Positions 41,098 through 50,095 of a DNA stretch of 64,000 bases are shown here, piece by piece. The stretch's first letter is position 1; each line of letters starts with the position of its first letter. The notes below the pieces were generated by a model. That model worked only from the letters and a program-made list of their open reading frames with translations, was not told where the DNA came from and did no database searches. A program made the translations under genes and the position numbers. Source of the stretch: CALREJ01 sp035547395 (lineage in GTDB: Bacteria; Patescibacteriota; Gracilibacteria; Peribacterales; Peribacteraceae); the NCBI GenBank assembly GCA_035547395.1, contig DASZVA010000010.1, positions 105,597 through 169,596 on the forward strand, in the 5' to 3' direction.

Positions 41098-41991
41098 TCA
41101 GTCAGCGGATTGATACGCTTTCCGGAGCGTCGCGAGATCAATCTTCTTCATCTTCAATACTTCCTTCATCACGCGATGCGCCGCATCCGGATCACCCGTG
41201 AGCATCTCCTGCTGCGTTGCAGGAATGATCTGCCACGAGACGCCATAGCGATCGACGCACCATCCGCACTGCTCCGCTTCTTTCATGCTCGAAAGCGCGT
41301 TCCAGAAATGATCGATTTCCTCCTGCGTATCGCAGTTCACGACGAGCGACACCGCCGGCGTGTAGGCATTGTCGCCGACACTGCCTTCCATGATATTAAA
41401 ATTTTGCCCCGCCAGTGTGAATGATGCGTACTGGATCGTTCCTTCTTTTTCCGTTTTGTTCTCGGGTCCGTTGCGCGAAATCATGTTTACTTTCGAATCC
41501 TTGAACAGCGACAGGTAGAAGTTCATCGCTTCCTCCGCTTTGGTGTAGAGCTTTCCGGTGAAGAGAAACGACGGTGTGATCGACTGCGGCGTCTTTGCGA
41601 GAGAGATCTGCCACGAGACGCCGTACCGATCCGCGGTCCAACCGTACTTCTCGCTCCACGGATACCGCTGCAATTCCATCATCACCGTTCCGCCGTCGCT
41701 CAGCTTGTTCCATAATTTATCCACTTCTTCTTCCGTTTCGCAGTTCACAAAGAAGGAGAGTGCCGGAGTGAACTGAAAAATCGGCCCGCCGTTCAGCGCG
41801 GCGAAGTGCAGTCCGCAGAGTTCAAACGTGACGGTCATCACCGATCCTTCCAGCCTGCCGGACGCATGCGCGCTTGCATCATCGTAGCGGACGATAGGAC
41901 CGACTTTGCCGTTCTTGAAAATCGACGCGTAGAAATGCGCGGCTTCTTCTGCCTGATCGTTGAACCAGAGGAACGGGGTGATTTTTTGCAT
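41098..41991 (-). CDS. Tandem PhnB-like VOC protein
   Basis: 297 residues made of two similar VOC/PhnB domains: ITPFLWFNDQAEEAAHFYAS with GWTADRYGVSWQI, and ITPSFLFTGKLYTKAEEAMN with GWCVDRYGVSWQI. The family was once linked to demethylubiquinone methyltransferase by mistake; its function is unknown. Start supported by TAGACT 6 nt upstream. Divergent from cyanophycinase. Confidence 0.85.
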   Translation of the reverse strand: MQKITPFLWFNDQAEEAAHFYASIFKNGKVGPIVRYDDASAHASGRLEGSVMTVTFELCGLHFAALNGGPIFQFTPALSFFVNCETEEEVDKLWNKLSDGGTVMMELQRYPWSEKYGWTADRYGVSWQISLAKTPQSITPSFLFTGKLYTKAEEAMNFYLSLFKDSKVNMISRNGPENKTEKEGTIQYASFTLAGQNFNIMEGSVGDNAYTPAVSLVVNCDTQEEIDHFWNALSSMKEAEQCGWCVDRYGVSWQIIPATQQEMLTGDPDAAHRVMKEVLKMKKIDLATLRKAYQSAD

Positions 41992-41997
41992 GGATGC

Positions 41998-42003
41998 AGT
42001 CTA
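41998..42003 (-). promoter_or_regulatory. Leaderless-type -10
   Basis: TAGACT on the minus strand, ending 6 nt before the ATG at 41991. Confidence 0.5.
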
Positions 42004-42047
42004 TCAAACATCCGATTGTTCGCGACAGCCCGGATTCCCTGCTTTTC

Positions 42048-42076
42048 TTGACTCGTTCATATGAGCGGTCCATGCT
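42048..42076 (+). promoter_or_regulatory. Leaderless promoter of the cyanophycinase
   Basis: TTGACT (42048-42053), a 17-nt spacer and CATGCT (42071-42076), ending 8 nt before the ATG at 42085. It excludes the ATG at 42061. Confidence 0.65.
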
Positions 42077-42084
42077 GCGCGGTA

Positions 42085-42993
42085 ATGAGCACGATGCAGC
42101 GCGAAACCCAGCTCGCATCTCACACTGTCGATGAACCCGACAGCAAAAACAAATTCCCCAAAAAAACATCGAAGACGCTGAAGTATATGCGCGGCGCATT
42201 TGCGGCATTGCTTATGTCGCTGGCCTCGACCGTCGCGGCCGCGGAAAACGCCGAGACAGAACCCGTTCGCCATCCCGGTACGCTCGTCGTCGTGGGCGGC
42301 GGCGATCTGCCGGATGAGGTGTCCGATCTGTTTTTCAAACTTGCGGGCGATGACGAATCGGAGATCGCACTCATTCCCACCGCGAGCGTCTACGCAGACG
42401 ATGCGAAAGATCATCTCGAATATCTCCTGAAGAATCACGCGCGAGCCAGGATCGTTCATATACTGCATACGTACGATCGTGCCAAAGCCGATGATCCGGC
42501 TTTCAGCAAACCGCTGGAAACCGCGACCGGCGTCTGGATCGCGGGCGGCAGACAGCAATTGTTGTCGGATGCATACGCGGGAACGCTCGTGCAAAAGCGT
42601 CTTCATGAGGTATTGCAGCGGGGCGGCGTCATCGGCGGGACGTCCGCGGGTGCGTCCATTCTCAGCAATCCCGCCATCATCGACGGCACGAATACTAAAG
42701 CGAACACGGGCCCGGGATTCGGACTTCTCCAGATCAACGGACGCATACCCATCGTCGATCAGCACTTCAGCGAGCGCAACCGCAAGGAGCGTCTGTTGCG
42801 TTTGATGACGGTAAATCCGACCAGGATCGGTTTTGGCATCGACGAAAAAACCGCGCTTATCAAAAGCGGAAATCGAATGTCCGTACTCGGCAGGGGAGGG
42901 GTGTCACTCTTCAGCAGCGATTGGAAACAGGTGTTTCATACGGGGGAGGACATTGTGATCCCCAGTCTGCAGGTGGCGGGTACAGAGAAGTAG
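42085..42993 (+). CDS. Exported cyanophycinase-like peptidase (S51)
   Basis: 302 residues. A basic leader of about 34 residues precedes a signal helix (MRGAFAALLMSLASTVAAA). S51 core: GTLVVVGGGDLPDE, EIALIPTASVYAD, the nucleophile motif GGTSAGASILSNPAI, and IVDQHFSERNRKERLLRLM. It would cut cyanophycin (Asp-Arg polymer) or related dipeptide links outside the cell, supplying nitrogen. The final 20 residues recur at 44211-44301. Start set by the promoter at 42048. Confidence 0.85.
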   Translation: MSTMQRETQLASHTVDEPDSKNKFPKKTSKTLKYMRGAFAALLMSLASTVAAAENAETEPVRHPGTLVVVGGGDLPDEVSDLFFKLAGDDESEIALIPTASVYADDAKDHLEYLLKNHARARIVHILHTYDRAKADDPAFSKPLETATGVWIAGGRQQLLSDAYAGTLVQKRLHEVLQRGGVIGGTSAGASILSNPAIIDGTNTKANTGPGFGLLQINGRIPIVDQHFSERNRKERLLRLMTVNPTRIGFGIDEKTALIKSGNRMSVLGRGGVSLFSSDWKQVFHTGEDIVIPSLQVAGTEK

Positions 42994-43043
42994 GAAATGC
43001 TTTTGTATTTCTGGTTTCTCATTATCTGCATGCAAAAGAAAAA

Positions 43044-43067
43044 CCGTGGCGGCAAATGCCGCCACGG
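43044..43067 (-). terminator. Rho-independent terminator of the gene at 43107
   Basis: A perfect 10-bp stem, CCGTGGCGGC with GCCGCCACGG, loop AAAT; on the minus strand it runs into TTTTTCTTTT. Confidence 0.9.
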
Positions 43068-43074
43068 TAGTGTG

Positions 43075-43094
43075 CGATTGCATACATGCAATCG
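43075..43094. repeat. Perfect inverted repeat next to the terminator
   Basis: CGATTGCAT-AC-ATGCAATCG, 9-bp arms and a 2-nt centre. It lies between the stop of the gene at 43107 and its terminator hairpin; purpose unknown. Confidence 0.6.
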
Positions 43095-43106
43095 CGGGAC
43101 ATCGTT

Positions 43107-44033
43107 TTAGGCCAGGCTCATCAACTTTTCCCGGGCCGTTTCAAGCGCCCTGCGATACTGGCGCTTGTTTTTGCCGGGGAACCGTTCGGTCAGGAATGAG
43201 GCGACCTTGCTTAGGTTGGCTTCCGTAGACGGCGGGTCGATGGAAAGCAGAATCGAAATGAGTCTGACAGACGCATCTTTCCTGTCCAAGAAACACCAGA
43301 GACTGAGACCGACCAACATCTCGTCCTCAACACCATGGTCATGCATGATCGTCGCGTTCACGCAGAGAGATGCGAGGCATTCCACGCAGTTGCATAACCC
43401 TTGTGCCTCCAGAAATGCTTGGAAGTGCGGACGCACCTGTTGAACGACGGCATCGCGCTCCTCCAGCCGTTTGCGCCGAACTTTCGGCGTCTCGATGCCG
43501 AATTCCTCCAATTCCTTGGTGAACTCGATTTCGCCGCGGAGTGCTGCTCGCGTGATGGCGTCCTTGTCGACGTTGACGCCGAAGTCACTCAGCGTCTCGA
43601 GCATGGCTGACAGATCCGGCGGAACGGCTCTGATCAGTTCCGCGTAGAGCGGAGCTCCCAAAAGATCCTGCATTCGCTGGACCGTGTCGGCATGGCCGTC
43701 CAGAGCGTCGAGGCTTGTCCGGATGCAGACCGACATCACGTCCCGTACGATCTCAGTGTCGACTCGCGGCAGCGCTTCGAAAAACCGAAACTGCCGGTAG
43801 CCGCTGATGATATCCCTTGGCAGGGTATCATGGAGGACGGTCGTCAGCAGCATGCCTTCCGCCTCCGTCTTGTCGTCGTTCAAGACGACAAAGCCGGTAA
43901 GGAGGCTGCCCCCTTCTGCCCAGCAGAGCGCCTGCGTCATTTTCGATTGAGTGAGAAAACCATTGGTGAATGGACGTGGCTGTACGTTGCCTTCGAATAC
44001 GATGTTCTTAGGCATGTTCTTCGTGGTTTGCAT
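43107..44033 (-). CDS. Hypothetical protein between cyanophycinase gene and its duplicated tail
   Basis: 308 residues, soluble, no signal peptide. N-terminal third contains ALCWAEGGSLLTGFVVLNDD; the rest is helical (LDALDGHADTVQRMQDLLGA, EEFGIETPKVRRKRLEERDA) with a Cys cluster LCNCVECLASLCVN and a basic C-terminus (ERFPGKNKRQYRRALE). I do not recognise it. Its mRNA has GGAG 9 nt before the ATG and a longer leader, unlike neighbours, and it is flanked by cyanophycinase gene and a fragment of a second copy, suggesting insertion or transfer. Confidence 0.65.
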   Translation of the reverse strand: MQTTKNMPKNIVFEGNVQPRPFTNGFLTQSKMTQALCWAEGGSLLTGFVVLNDDKTEAEGMLLTTVLHDTLPRDIISGYRQFRFFEALPRVDTEIVRDVMSVCIRTSLDALDGHADTVQRMQDLLGAPLYAELIRAVPPDLSAMLETLSDFGVNVDKDAITRAALRGEIEFTKELEEFGIETPKVRRKRLEERDAVVQQVRPHFQAFLEAQGLCNCVECLASLCVNATIMHDHGVEDEMLVGLSLWCFLDRKDASVRLISILLSIDPPSTEANLSKVASFLTERFPGKNKRQYRRALETAREKLMSLA

Positions 44034-44210
44034 TGTTGAAAGCTCCTACACAAAATTGGTGAAAACAAACATACAGAACCGCAAAACGGCTAAGACTCCT
44101 TTCTATCTATTGTGAATGAACGATGTCCTGACACATGCGAACAAACGCATGAGCCGGCATATTCTATGTATCTTTTCTTTTTTGTCAACAATTCTTAACT
44201 ATGGAGTCTC

Positions 44211-44301
44211 GCTGTACTGCAACGGATTGAAACCGCAGGTATTCAAAAACGGAGAAGATATCGTGATTCCCGCTGTACAAGTGGCGGGTACAGAGAAGTA
44301 G
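44211..44301 (+). pseudogene. Duplicated 3' end of a cyanophycinase gene
   Basis: The encoded tail FKNGEDIVIPAVQVAGTEK matches the C-terminus of the peptidase at 42085 (FHTGEDIVIPSLQVAGTEK). The last 21 nt including the stop are identical (42973-42993 and 44281-44301), while upstream codons differ by silent and conservative changes. No S51 core precedes it, so it is a remnant. A short ORF from 44116 could express it, but that is doubtful. Confidence 0.75.
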
Positions 44302-44311
44302 AGAATGCGGC

Positions 44312-46033
44312 TTAGCCCTGCGCCAGCCACTTCGCAATACGCGCATCGAGGCGCGCCAGCACGGAGTTGAGCAGCGATGCCACGTCCGGATGTTCCGCAA
44401 TTCTTTCCTGAATGCGCGCTTCCAAACGCGTGCGCACGTTCAAGAGCAACTGCGCGACGGGGTTGCTCGACGTCGTCGGGAGATTCATGGAGGATGACGA
44501 GGAAGACGTGCCGCTCTGCTGACCGAATCGTTCGGTGAGGCCTTGCATGATTTGTTCCTGCGTGGGGCCGTTGAGACCGCCGCGGCTGCCGCCGCTCTGC
44601 ACGTGTTCCTCCGACGAGGACGACGATGAAGAAGATGAAGAAGAGGAAGCGACGTCGATGAGTGCGCTGATGGTGTCGACAGTCGATACGTTGCCGGACG
44701 TATCCAGTGCGAAGACGCTGTAGTAATACGTACCGTTGGCGAGACTTGTGTCATCGTAGCTGGCGGCAGTTGATCCGGATGTCACCGCCGTGCCGTCCGT
44801 CACGCTCGCGGGATAAGAACTTGTCGAACGACGAACGGTTATGGAAGCAAAGTCATCATCCGTCGGATTGGTCCAGGCGAGAGATACGGTGCTGCCACTC
44901 GGGGTCGCCGTCAGGGTGCTGACGGGATTGGGCGCGGTGAGATCGGCGCCGGCAATGACGTATCCGTGTCCGCTGATGAGTATGCTGATTGCAACCGATC
45001 CGTTACTCAGAGGAGCCGCAGACAGCAGCGAATCGCCGGACGTAAAGCTCGCACTTGTTCCCGTAGTGACCGTCGTACCGCTCATGGTCACCGGAATGAC
45101 TTGCGTGCCGTAGTAGATTTGTGCGTGCGTGGAACCGAGCACTACTGTGGCACCGTAGGTCGTCGACGTATTGGCATAGGCGACGGATGATCCGAGTGTG
45201 ATAGTCGTGCCCGAGAGTGTTCCGATCCGCACATGCTCCGGATTCGCGACGGTATTGAGTAGAAAATGCGTCGCATCGATTTTTCCGAGGAACGGAACGC
45301 CGCTATCGTCGGAAACGGCCGTCCCCAATGTGACCGAGGTGCCGCTGACACTCGCAGCCTGTACCTTGCTGAGACTCCCGCTTGCAAAGACAAAATGTGT
45401 CGCATCCAGAGCCGCGAGATTTACTTGGCCGGTATTGCTGCTCGCGAACTGTTGTGCACTGCCCATCGTGATCGTTGTGCCGCTTACGCTTCCCACGCGT
45501 ACGTAGCCCGCATAGGTATCAGAATCGGTAAAAATATCATAGATATCGGTTTGGTAGACCAAGGCGAAATGTGTGGAGTCAAGGGCATCTATCCCAAAAC
45601 CGTAGCCCACCCCGATTTGAGTGTCGCCTGTGACAGAGACTGCCGATCCGAACGACAGCGTGCTGCCGGAAATGGTGGCGATAAGCACACTGGTCGTACT
45701 GCTATTGCTGTCGTCGTACACAATGACGGCATGTGTGCCGTCAAGCCTCGTGACGTTCGACATGGAAGCAGCGGATGAGCTGTACTGATACACGGTGCCA
45801 AGCGTGACGCCGGTGCCGGTGATCGTGGCGACGCGTGCGTACCCCTTGCCCGCGATGTAATCGCCATAGACGACGATGGCGTGCGTCGCATCGATTTTGG
45901 CAATGGCGGGCACCTGTGGATTATTGCTGGCGAACTGCGTCGCCGTGCCGTAGGTGAGCGTCTGTGCCTCCGCCGCAAACGGCAGCAGCATCAGTCCGAT
46001 GAGTAACAATGAAAGAAGGCGCTTCTTTTTCAT
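44312..46033 (-). CDS. Exported seven-repeat propeller protein with Fn3 domain and Ser linker
   Basis: 573 residues from ATG 46033. Signal peptide (MKKKRLLSLLLIGLMLLPFA). Then seven repeats of about 50 residues, each with a turn such as IDATHAIVVY, LDGTHAVIVY, LDSTHFALVY, LDATHFVFAS, IDATHFLLNT, LGSTHAQIYY, NGSVAISI: probably a seven-bladed beta-propeller. An Fn3-like domain follows (PNPVSTLTATPSGSTVSLAW), then a run of about 14 Ser and a helical C-terminus. A cell-surface binding protein by inference; it could be an adhesin or sensor. Confidence 0.8.
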   Translation of the reverse strand: MKKKRLLSLLLIGLMLLPFAAEAQTLTYGTATQFASNNPQVPAIAKIDATHAIVVYGDYIAGKGYARVATITGTGVTLGTVYQYSSSAASMSNVTRLDGTHAVIVYDDSNSSTTSVLIATISGSTLSFGSAVSVTGDTQIGVGYGFGIDALDSTHFALVYQTDIYDIFTDSDTYAGYVRVGSVSGTTITMGSAQQFASSNTGQVNLAALDATHFVFASGSLSKVQAASVSGTSVTLGTAVSDDSGVPFLGKIDATHFLLNTVANPEHVRIGTLSGTTITLGSSVAYANTSTTYGATVVLGSTHAQIYYGTQVIPVTMSGTTVTTGTSASFTSGDSLLSAAPLSNGSVAISILISGHGYVIAGADLTAPNPVSTLTATPSGSTVSLAWTNPTDDDFASITVRRSTSSYPASVTDGTAVTSGSTAASYDDTSLANGTYYYSVFALDTSGNVSTVDTISALIDVASSSSSSSSSSSSEEHVQSGGSRGGLNGPTQEQIMQGLTERFGQQSGTSSSSSSMNLPTTSSNPVAQLLLNVRTRLEARIQERIAEHPDVASLLNSVLARLDARIAKWLAQG

Positions 46034-46165
46034 GGAGAGGGAAAAGAGTGGAAGTGTTGGCATCCTAGTGCCTGGAAACCGCGAAATGTATTGCGACGGC
46101 GGCATGAACCTCGTGCAACCTGTTTTAGCATTCCCTTTTGCGTATCCCGCAGTCGTTTTTCCCGC

Positions 46166-46171
46166 TACACT
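46166..46171 (+). promoter_or_regulatory. -10 of the MFS gene at 46183
   Basis: TACACT ends 11 nt before the ATG at 46183, slightly beyond the leaderless spacing. Confidence 0.4.
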
Positions 46172-46182
46172 GCCCCGCACCT

Positions 46183-47631
46183 ATGACATCGAACCAATCA
46201 ACGATGGATATGCGCAAAAAGTGGCTCGCGCTGATCGTACTGTGCATGGGCTCACTGATGATCGTGCTCGATGCGACGATCGTGAACGTCGCGCTGCCGT
46301 CGATCCGCACAGATCTCGGTTTTTCGGAATCGTCGCTCGCGTGGGTGGTGAACGCGTACCTGCTGACGTTCGGCGGATTCCTGCTGCTCGGCGGCAGGCT
46401 CGGTGATCTGTTTGGACACCGGCTTCTGTTTCTGATTGGTCTCATCCTCTTCACGCTCGCATCCCTCGCTTGCGGACTCTCAAGCTCGCAATTCTTTCTC
46501 ATCACGGCACGCGCGGTGCAGGGGCTCGGCGGTGCGGTGGTGTCGGCTGTCGCGCTCTCTCTCATCATGAATATTTTCACCGAAGAGAAAGAACGCGCGC
46601 AGGCGATGGGCGTGTTCGGATTCGTGTCGGCGGGCGGAGGATCAATCGGCGTGCTGCTCGGCGGAGTTTTGACCAGCTTCCTCGACTGGCACTGGATTTT
46701 CCTGGTGAATATTCCCATCGGCATTCTTGTTTTCATTTTGTGTCTGTTGATCTTGCCGCGCACGCAACTGCTGCATCATCCGCGCCATGTCGACGTGCTC
46801 GGTGCCGCTACCGTCACGCTCGCGCTGATGCTCGCCGTCTACGCCGTCGTGAATGGCAACGAAACCGGATGGTTATCTTTGCAGACGCTCGGGCTGCTCG
46901 CTGCAGCCGCCGTGCTCATGGGCTTCTTCCTCTTCTGGGAATCGAAGACGAAACACCCGATCATGCCGCTGCATCTGTTTAAAATTCGCAATCTCGCGAC
47001 GGCAAACGTGATGGGCGTGCTCTGGGCCGGCGGCATGTTCGCGTGGTTCTTTCTCTCCGCACTCTATCTACAGCTGATCCTCAGTTACAGTCCGCTTCAG
47101 GTGGGCTTAAGTTTCCTGCCGTCGAACATCATCATGGCGATTTTCTCGATCGGGCTCTCGGCAAAGGTTGTCATGCGTTTCGGCATCAAGACGTCGCTGC
47201 TCTCCGGCCTCGGCCTCGTGATGCTGGGACTTCTGCTCTTCACACGTTCGCCGATGCACGGCAACGTCTGGCTGGATGTGATGCCGGGCATGACGCTGTT
47301 TGGCTTCGGCGCGGGTATCGCGTTTAACCCGATGCTCCTTGCCGCCATGAATGACGCGCCGCACGATGAATCGGGCCTTGCCTCCGGCGTCGTGAACACC
47401 GCGTTCATGATGGGCGGAGCGCTCGGGCTCGCCATTCTCGCGAGCATCGCCGCCGCGCGCACCAACATCGTTACCGCAGCGGGCGCGGATCATCTGACTG
47501 CCCTCAATGCCGGCTACCACGCCGCCTTCTTCGCGGGCGCCGCGTTCCTGCTCCTTGCCATTATCATCGGCGCGGTGTTTCTACGGACGAAGAACCCGGA
47601 GCCGGGCGCCGTACCCGCCACGCATCATTGA
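46183..47631 (+). CDS. DHA2-type MFS efflux transporter
   Basis: 482 residues, about 14 helices. Motif 1 LDATIVNVALPSIR, GGRLGDLFGHRLLFLIGLIL between helices 2 and 3, motif C-like GGGSIGVLLGGVLTSFLDWHWIF. Exports drugs or other toxic molecules by proton antiport. Unlike the pump at 13886 it has no EmrA-like partner or linked regulator. The stop overlaps the convergent lipase gene by 7 nt. Confidence 0.9.
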   Translation: MTSNQSTMDMRKKWLALIVLCMGSLMIVLDATIVNVALPSIRTDLGFSESSLAWVVNAYLLTFGGFLLLGGRLGDLFGHRLLFLIGLILFTLASLACGLSSSQFFLITARAVQGLGGAVVSAVALSLIMNIFTEEKERAQAMGVFGFVSAGGGSIGVLLGGVLTSFLDWHWIFLVNIPIGILVFILCLLILPRTQLLHHPRHVDVLGAATVTLALMLAVYAVVNGNETGWLSLQTLGLLAAAAVLMGFFLFWESKTKHPIMPLHLFKIRNLATANVMGVLWAGGMFAWFFLSALYLQLILSYSPLQVGLSFLPSNIIMAIFSIGLSAKVVMRFGIKTSLLSGLGLVMLGLLLFTRSPMHGNVWLDVMPGMTLFGFGAGIAFNPMLLAAMNDAPHDESGLASGVVNTAFMMGGALGLAILASIAAARTNIVTAAGADHLTALNAGYHAAFFAGAAFLLLAIIIGAVFLRTKNPEPGAVPATHH

Positions 47632-49406
47632 TGTGATGACAGGATCGTCTCATCCAGCGTCGTCAGCGTGGAGAAGAGATAGTGATCGGGCACCGCATCA
47701 TCCGGGTTCGTCGCGGAGAACTTTTGAAGAACAGCATCGGAACTCACCCACAGCCACCCGTCGGGCTGCTTGTGATGCACTGCGTCGATTTCCGTCTGGT
47801 TTAGCTGCGCAAGATTGAATTGCTCGGCAATGCCGTTTGCGGGATCGATCTCCTGCAGACGGATCAAACTTGCAAACGTCGTGACGGCCAGTCCGTGCGC
47901 GGAGACGGGATTGAGGGCATCGGACCGAATCTCAAACGTTTCGTTTGCCGTGAGGGCTTCGGCGTCCGATCCGAATATACTGCTGTGCAACGCCCACGAT
48001 GCATTGCTCACCGCTGCGAAGTTTATCTGCGACGCATCGTAGCCGGTCATCGGCGGATCGACTGCCGGATCAAGTGCGACGAATGCCTGCACGCCTTCGC
48101 CATTTTCTTCTTTATAGTGCCTCGCGATTTCATAGCCCACGAATGTGCCCCAGCTGTGTGCCGCGATGTTCATGTTTGCACCAGTGATACTCCACGTTTG
48201 CAACAATGTGTTGAATGCCGCGCCGACTGCCGGTATCCAATCTTGCCCTTCGAGTCCGATCAGCTGCGGCATATTGTCTGCCGCCGGTCCGCTCCAATCA
48301 CACGCGATCACCTGGGATCCCGTCGCACACAATTCCCGTTCCAGATCATCAAACTTGCCGCTGAAGGGATTATCCGCACGTCCGTGAATAACCAGCCAGA
48401 CGGGTTTCGACGGATCGATGTCCGTCTCCATTCGTTTGCCGTCGACGAAATGTACGCAGGTCATGCCGACGGAAAACACATGCGGATTGCCGTCAATGCT
48501 GACACTGCCCTTGATCGAACGCATCGAAACCGGTTCGAGATCAGCGGTCCACTGAAGCCTTGTCGGAAGCGGGGGAGTGCCGATCGTCGGGATCGCCGCA
48601 TCCGTCGTGATGACGAAAGAGTACATTCCCGCCTCCAGACGGCAGCTCACGGCGTTGCCGCTCATCCCCGCATGCATCGATTGTGCGATGATTTCTCCCG
48701 TCTGCGCATTGAGCAGCGTGAGTTGCGCGGAGCGATTGTTCAGCGGATTCGTCAGATCATGCAGGAGCGAGAGATTCAGGATCTTCTCCTCCGTTAATGA
48801 AAACGTTTCCATGAACGAGCCGCCAGACTCAAGCGTGAGTGACTGCGGCAGATTATTCAGTATCGCCCGATCAAAGACCGCTGTGGACGGATCATTGGCG
48901 GCGAGCAGTACGTCATGTGCAAGCAGGACCTTCTCTGTCTCAAATGCCTTCACGTCTTGTACATGTGTTGCCTCGGCGACATGCAGCGTACTCAGATCGT
49001 CCGCATACCGATTCTGCGCGGCACGCAATACCGCCTCATCGCGTCGCAACCAGTCGATATCCGCGGCGACCGTCGCACAATCGGCTTGATAGCGGGCCCA
49101 TGTCTGCCAGTAGCTGATCTGCCATGAATGCAATGTGCGAAGTTTCGCGTATTCCGCATCCCGCAGGGCTGAATCGGAATTCAGTGTCTTCATATCGTTC
49201 ACCACAAGAGCGTTATCGTCACCGCAGTCTGTACCCGCATTGTTCACGATCATTTGCGCGGAGGTGATGGCGGCTGCATCGTTCGAGATCTTTTGCTGCA
49301 TGTCTCTGATGTCTTGCAGATCCGCGGCAACGACATTCGTTGCATTCATGACCGTACGGTCTTCGAGCGATTCAAAGCCAAGCGGGCGTGATCGATGGGA
49401 GCGCAT
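47625..49406 (-). CDS. Secreted lipase-like alpha/beta hydrolase with Planctomycetes-type N-terminus
   Basis: 593 residues from ATG 49406; other in-frame starts lie upstream. The N-terminus RSRPLGFESLEDRTVMNA matches the LE-x-R export/anchor motif typical of Planctomycetes secreted proteins. A helical region (about 20-190) and a beta-domain follow, then a hydrolase: WLVIHGRADNP, QVIACDWSGPA, nucleophile IAAHSWGTFVG (H-S-W-G), Asp in ALDPAVDPP, and His candidates SAHGLAV/VPDHYLF. This resembles the pancreatic-lipase-type fold. Probably acquired from outside the lineage. Confidence 0.75.
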   Translation of the reverse strand: MRSHRSRPLGFESLEDRTVMNATNVVAADLQDIRDMQQKISNDAAAITSAQMIVNNAGTDCGDDNALVVNDMKTLNSDSALRDAEYAKLRTLHSWQISYWQTWARYQADCATVAADIDWLRRDEAVLRAAQNRYADDLSTLHVAEATHVQDVKAFETEKVLLAHDVLLAANDPSTAVFDRAILNNLPQSLTLESGGSFMETFSLTEEKILNLSLLHDLTNPLNNRSAQLTLLNAQTGEIIAQSMHAGMSGNAVSCRLEAGMYSFVITTDAAIPTIGTPPLPTRLQWTADLEPVSMRSIKGSVSIDGNPHVFSVGMTCVHFVDGKRMETDIDPSKPVWLVIHGRADNPFSGKFDDLERELCATGSQVIACDWSGPAADNMPQLIGLEGQDWIPAVGAAFNTLLQTWSITGANMNIAAHSWGTFVGYEIARHYKEENGEGVQAFVALDPAVDPPMTGYDASQINFAAVSNASWALHSSIFGSDAEALTANETFEIRSDALNPVSAHGLAVTTFASLIRLQEIDPANGIAEQFNLAQLNQTEIDAVHHKQPDGWLWVSSDAVLQKFSATNPDDAVPDHYLFSTLTTLDETILSSHQ

Positions 49407-49576
49407 GAGCGGAGAGGAAGGATCGCGTCCCATGATCCGTGATCGCGGGCGCACATCACAGACGTTTCCGTGCATGTCATTCATGCGGCCGGCGGGATTT
49501 TCGTTGCTGCACCTCAAAAAAGGACGTTCTGTTCAGGAGAAGAACGGCTGCAGTCAGAGTGGCTCTTTGAGAAAGA

Positions 49577-50044
49577 CTACCGGGTGTACTGCAGCAAATC
49601 AGTGTGGAATTGCGCGCATGTATCCAGATCCGATGAAATATGAAAACATTGGAGGATCAGTTGATTCGTTTTGACGTCGGAGAGATACGTCTTGGTGCTG
49701 TAGACGTGATCTTTCTGATAGTTGGTGCTGGTCCACGTGTACAGGCACGACTGTGTCTTGGGGCTGTAGAAGACGGCGTCCAACTTGGATGTCTCGTGCC
49801 AGGTGGCGGGGTCGTGTCCGGTGTTTTTCTGTACGTCGTACGCCTTGATCGCCTCTTCCACGGCGGATTGTTTTTGCTGGCATCTGCTTTCACTCTCCGA
49901 TGTTGCTTGTGCAGTGACTTGTGCAGATGACTGCGTAGACGACGCTGCGGATGGCTGCTGAGCATACGGTTGCGAGCAGCTTGCGAGAATCAACAGAGGG
50001 ATGATGCCGATGAACGCGGGGACGCGGCGATAGGAAAGGCGCAT
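49577..50044 (-). CDS. Small lipoprotein
   Basis: 155 residues. Lipoprotein signal (RVPAFIGIIPLLILASC, lipobox LASC), a Gln/Ser/Thr-rich linker, then a small mixed domain with four Cys (SRCQQKQSAVEEAI, TQSCLYTWTSTNYQ, LILQCFHISSDLDTCAQF) likely in disulfides. Function unknown. The start is fixed by TACCCT 6 nt upstream. Confidence 0.72.
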   Translation of the reverse strand: MRLSYRRVPAFIGIIPLLILASCSQPYAQQPSAASSTQSSAQVTAQATSESESRCQQKQSAVEEAIKAYDVQKNTGHDPATWHETSKLDAVFYSPKTQSCLYTWTSTNYQKDHVYSTKTYLSDVKTNQLILQCFHISSDLDTCAQFHTDLLQYTR

Positions 50045-50050
50045 AAAGAG

Positions 50051-50056
50051 AGGGTA
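50051..50056 (-). promoter_or_regulatory. Leaderless-type -10
   Basis: TACCCT on the minus strand, 6 nt before the ATG at 50044. Confidence 0.45.
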
Positions 50057-50095
50057 GAGCAAGCGGCGGCTCTTTTGAATATGTTCAATCGTCCA

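Noticed and set aside
43044..43094. Mobile-element terminal inverted repeats
   Set aside because: The two perfect hairpins are local; no matching end is present on the far side of the gene at 43107.
44116..44210. Extended 61-residue frame ending in the cyanophycinase tail as a real gene
   Set aside because: Its first half has no similarity to cyanophycinase and no promoter at leaderless spacing; treated as a remnant.
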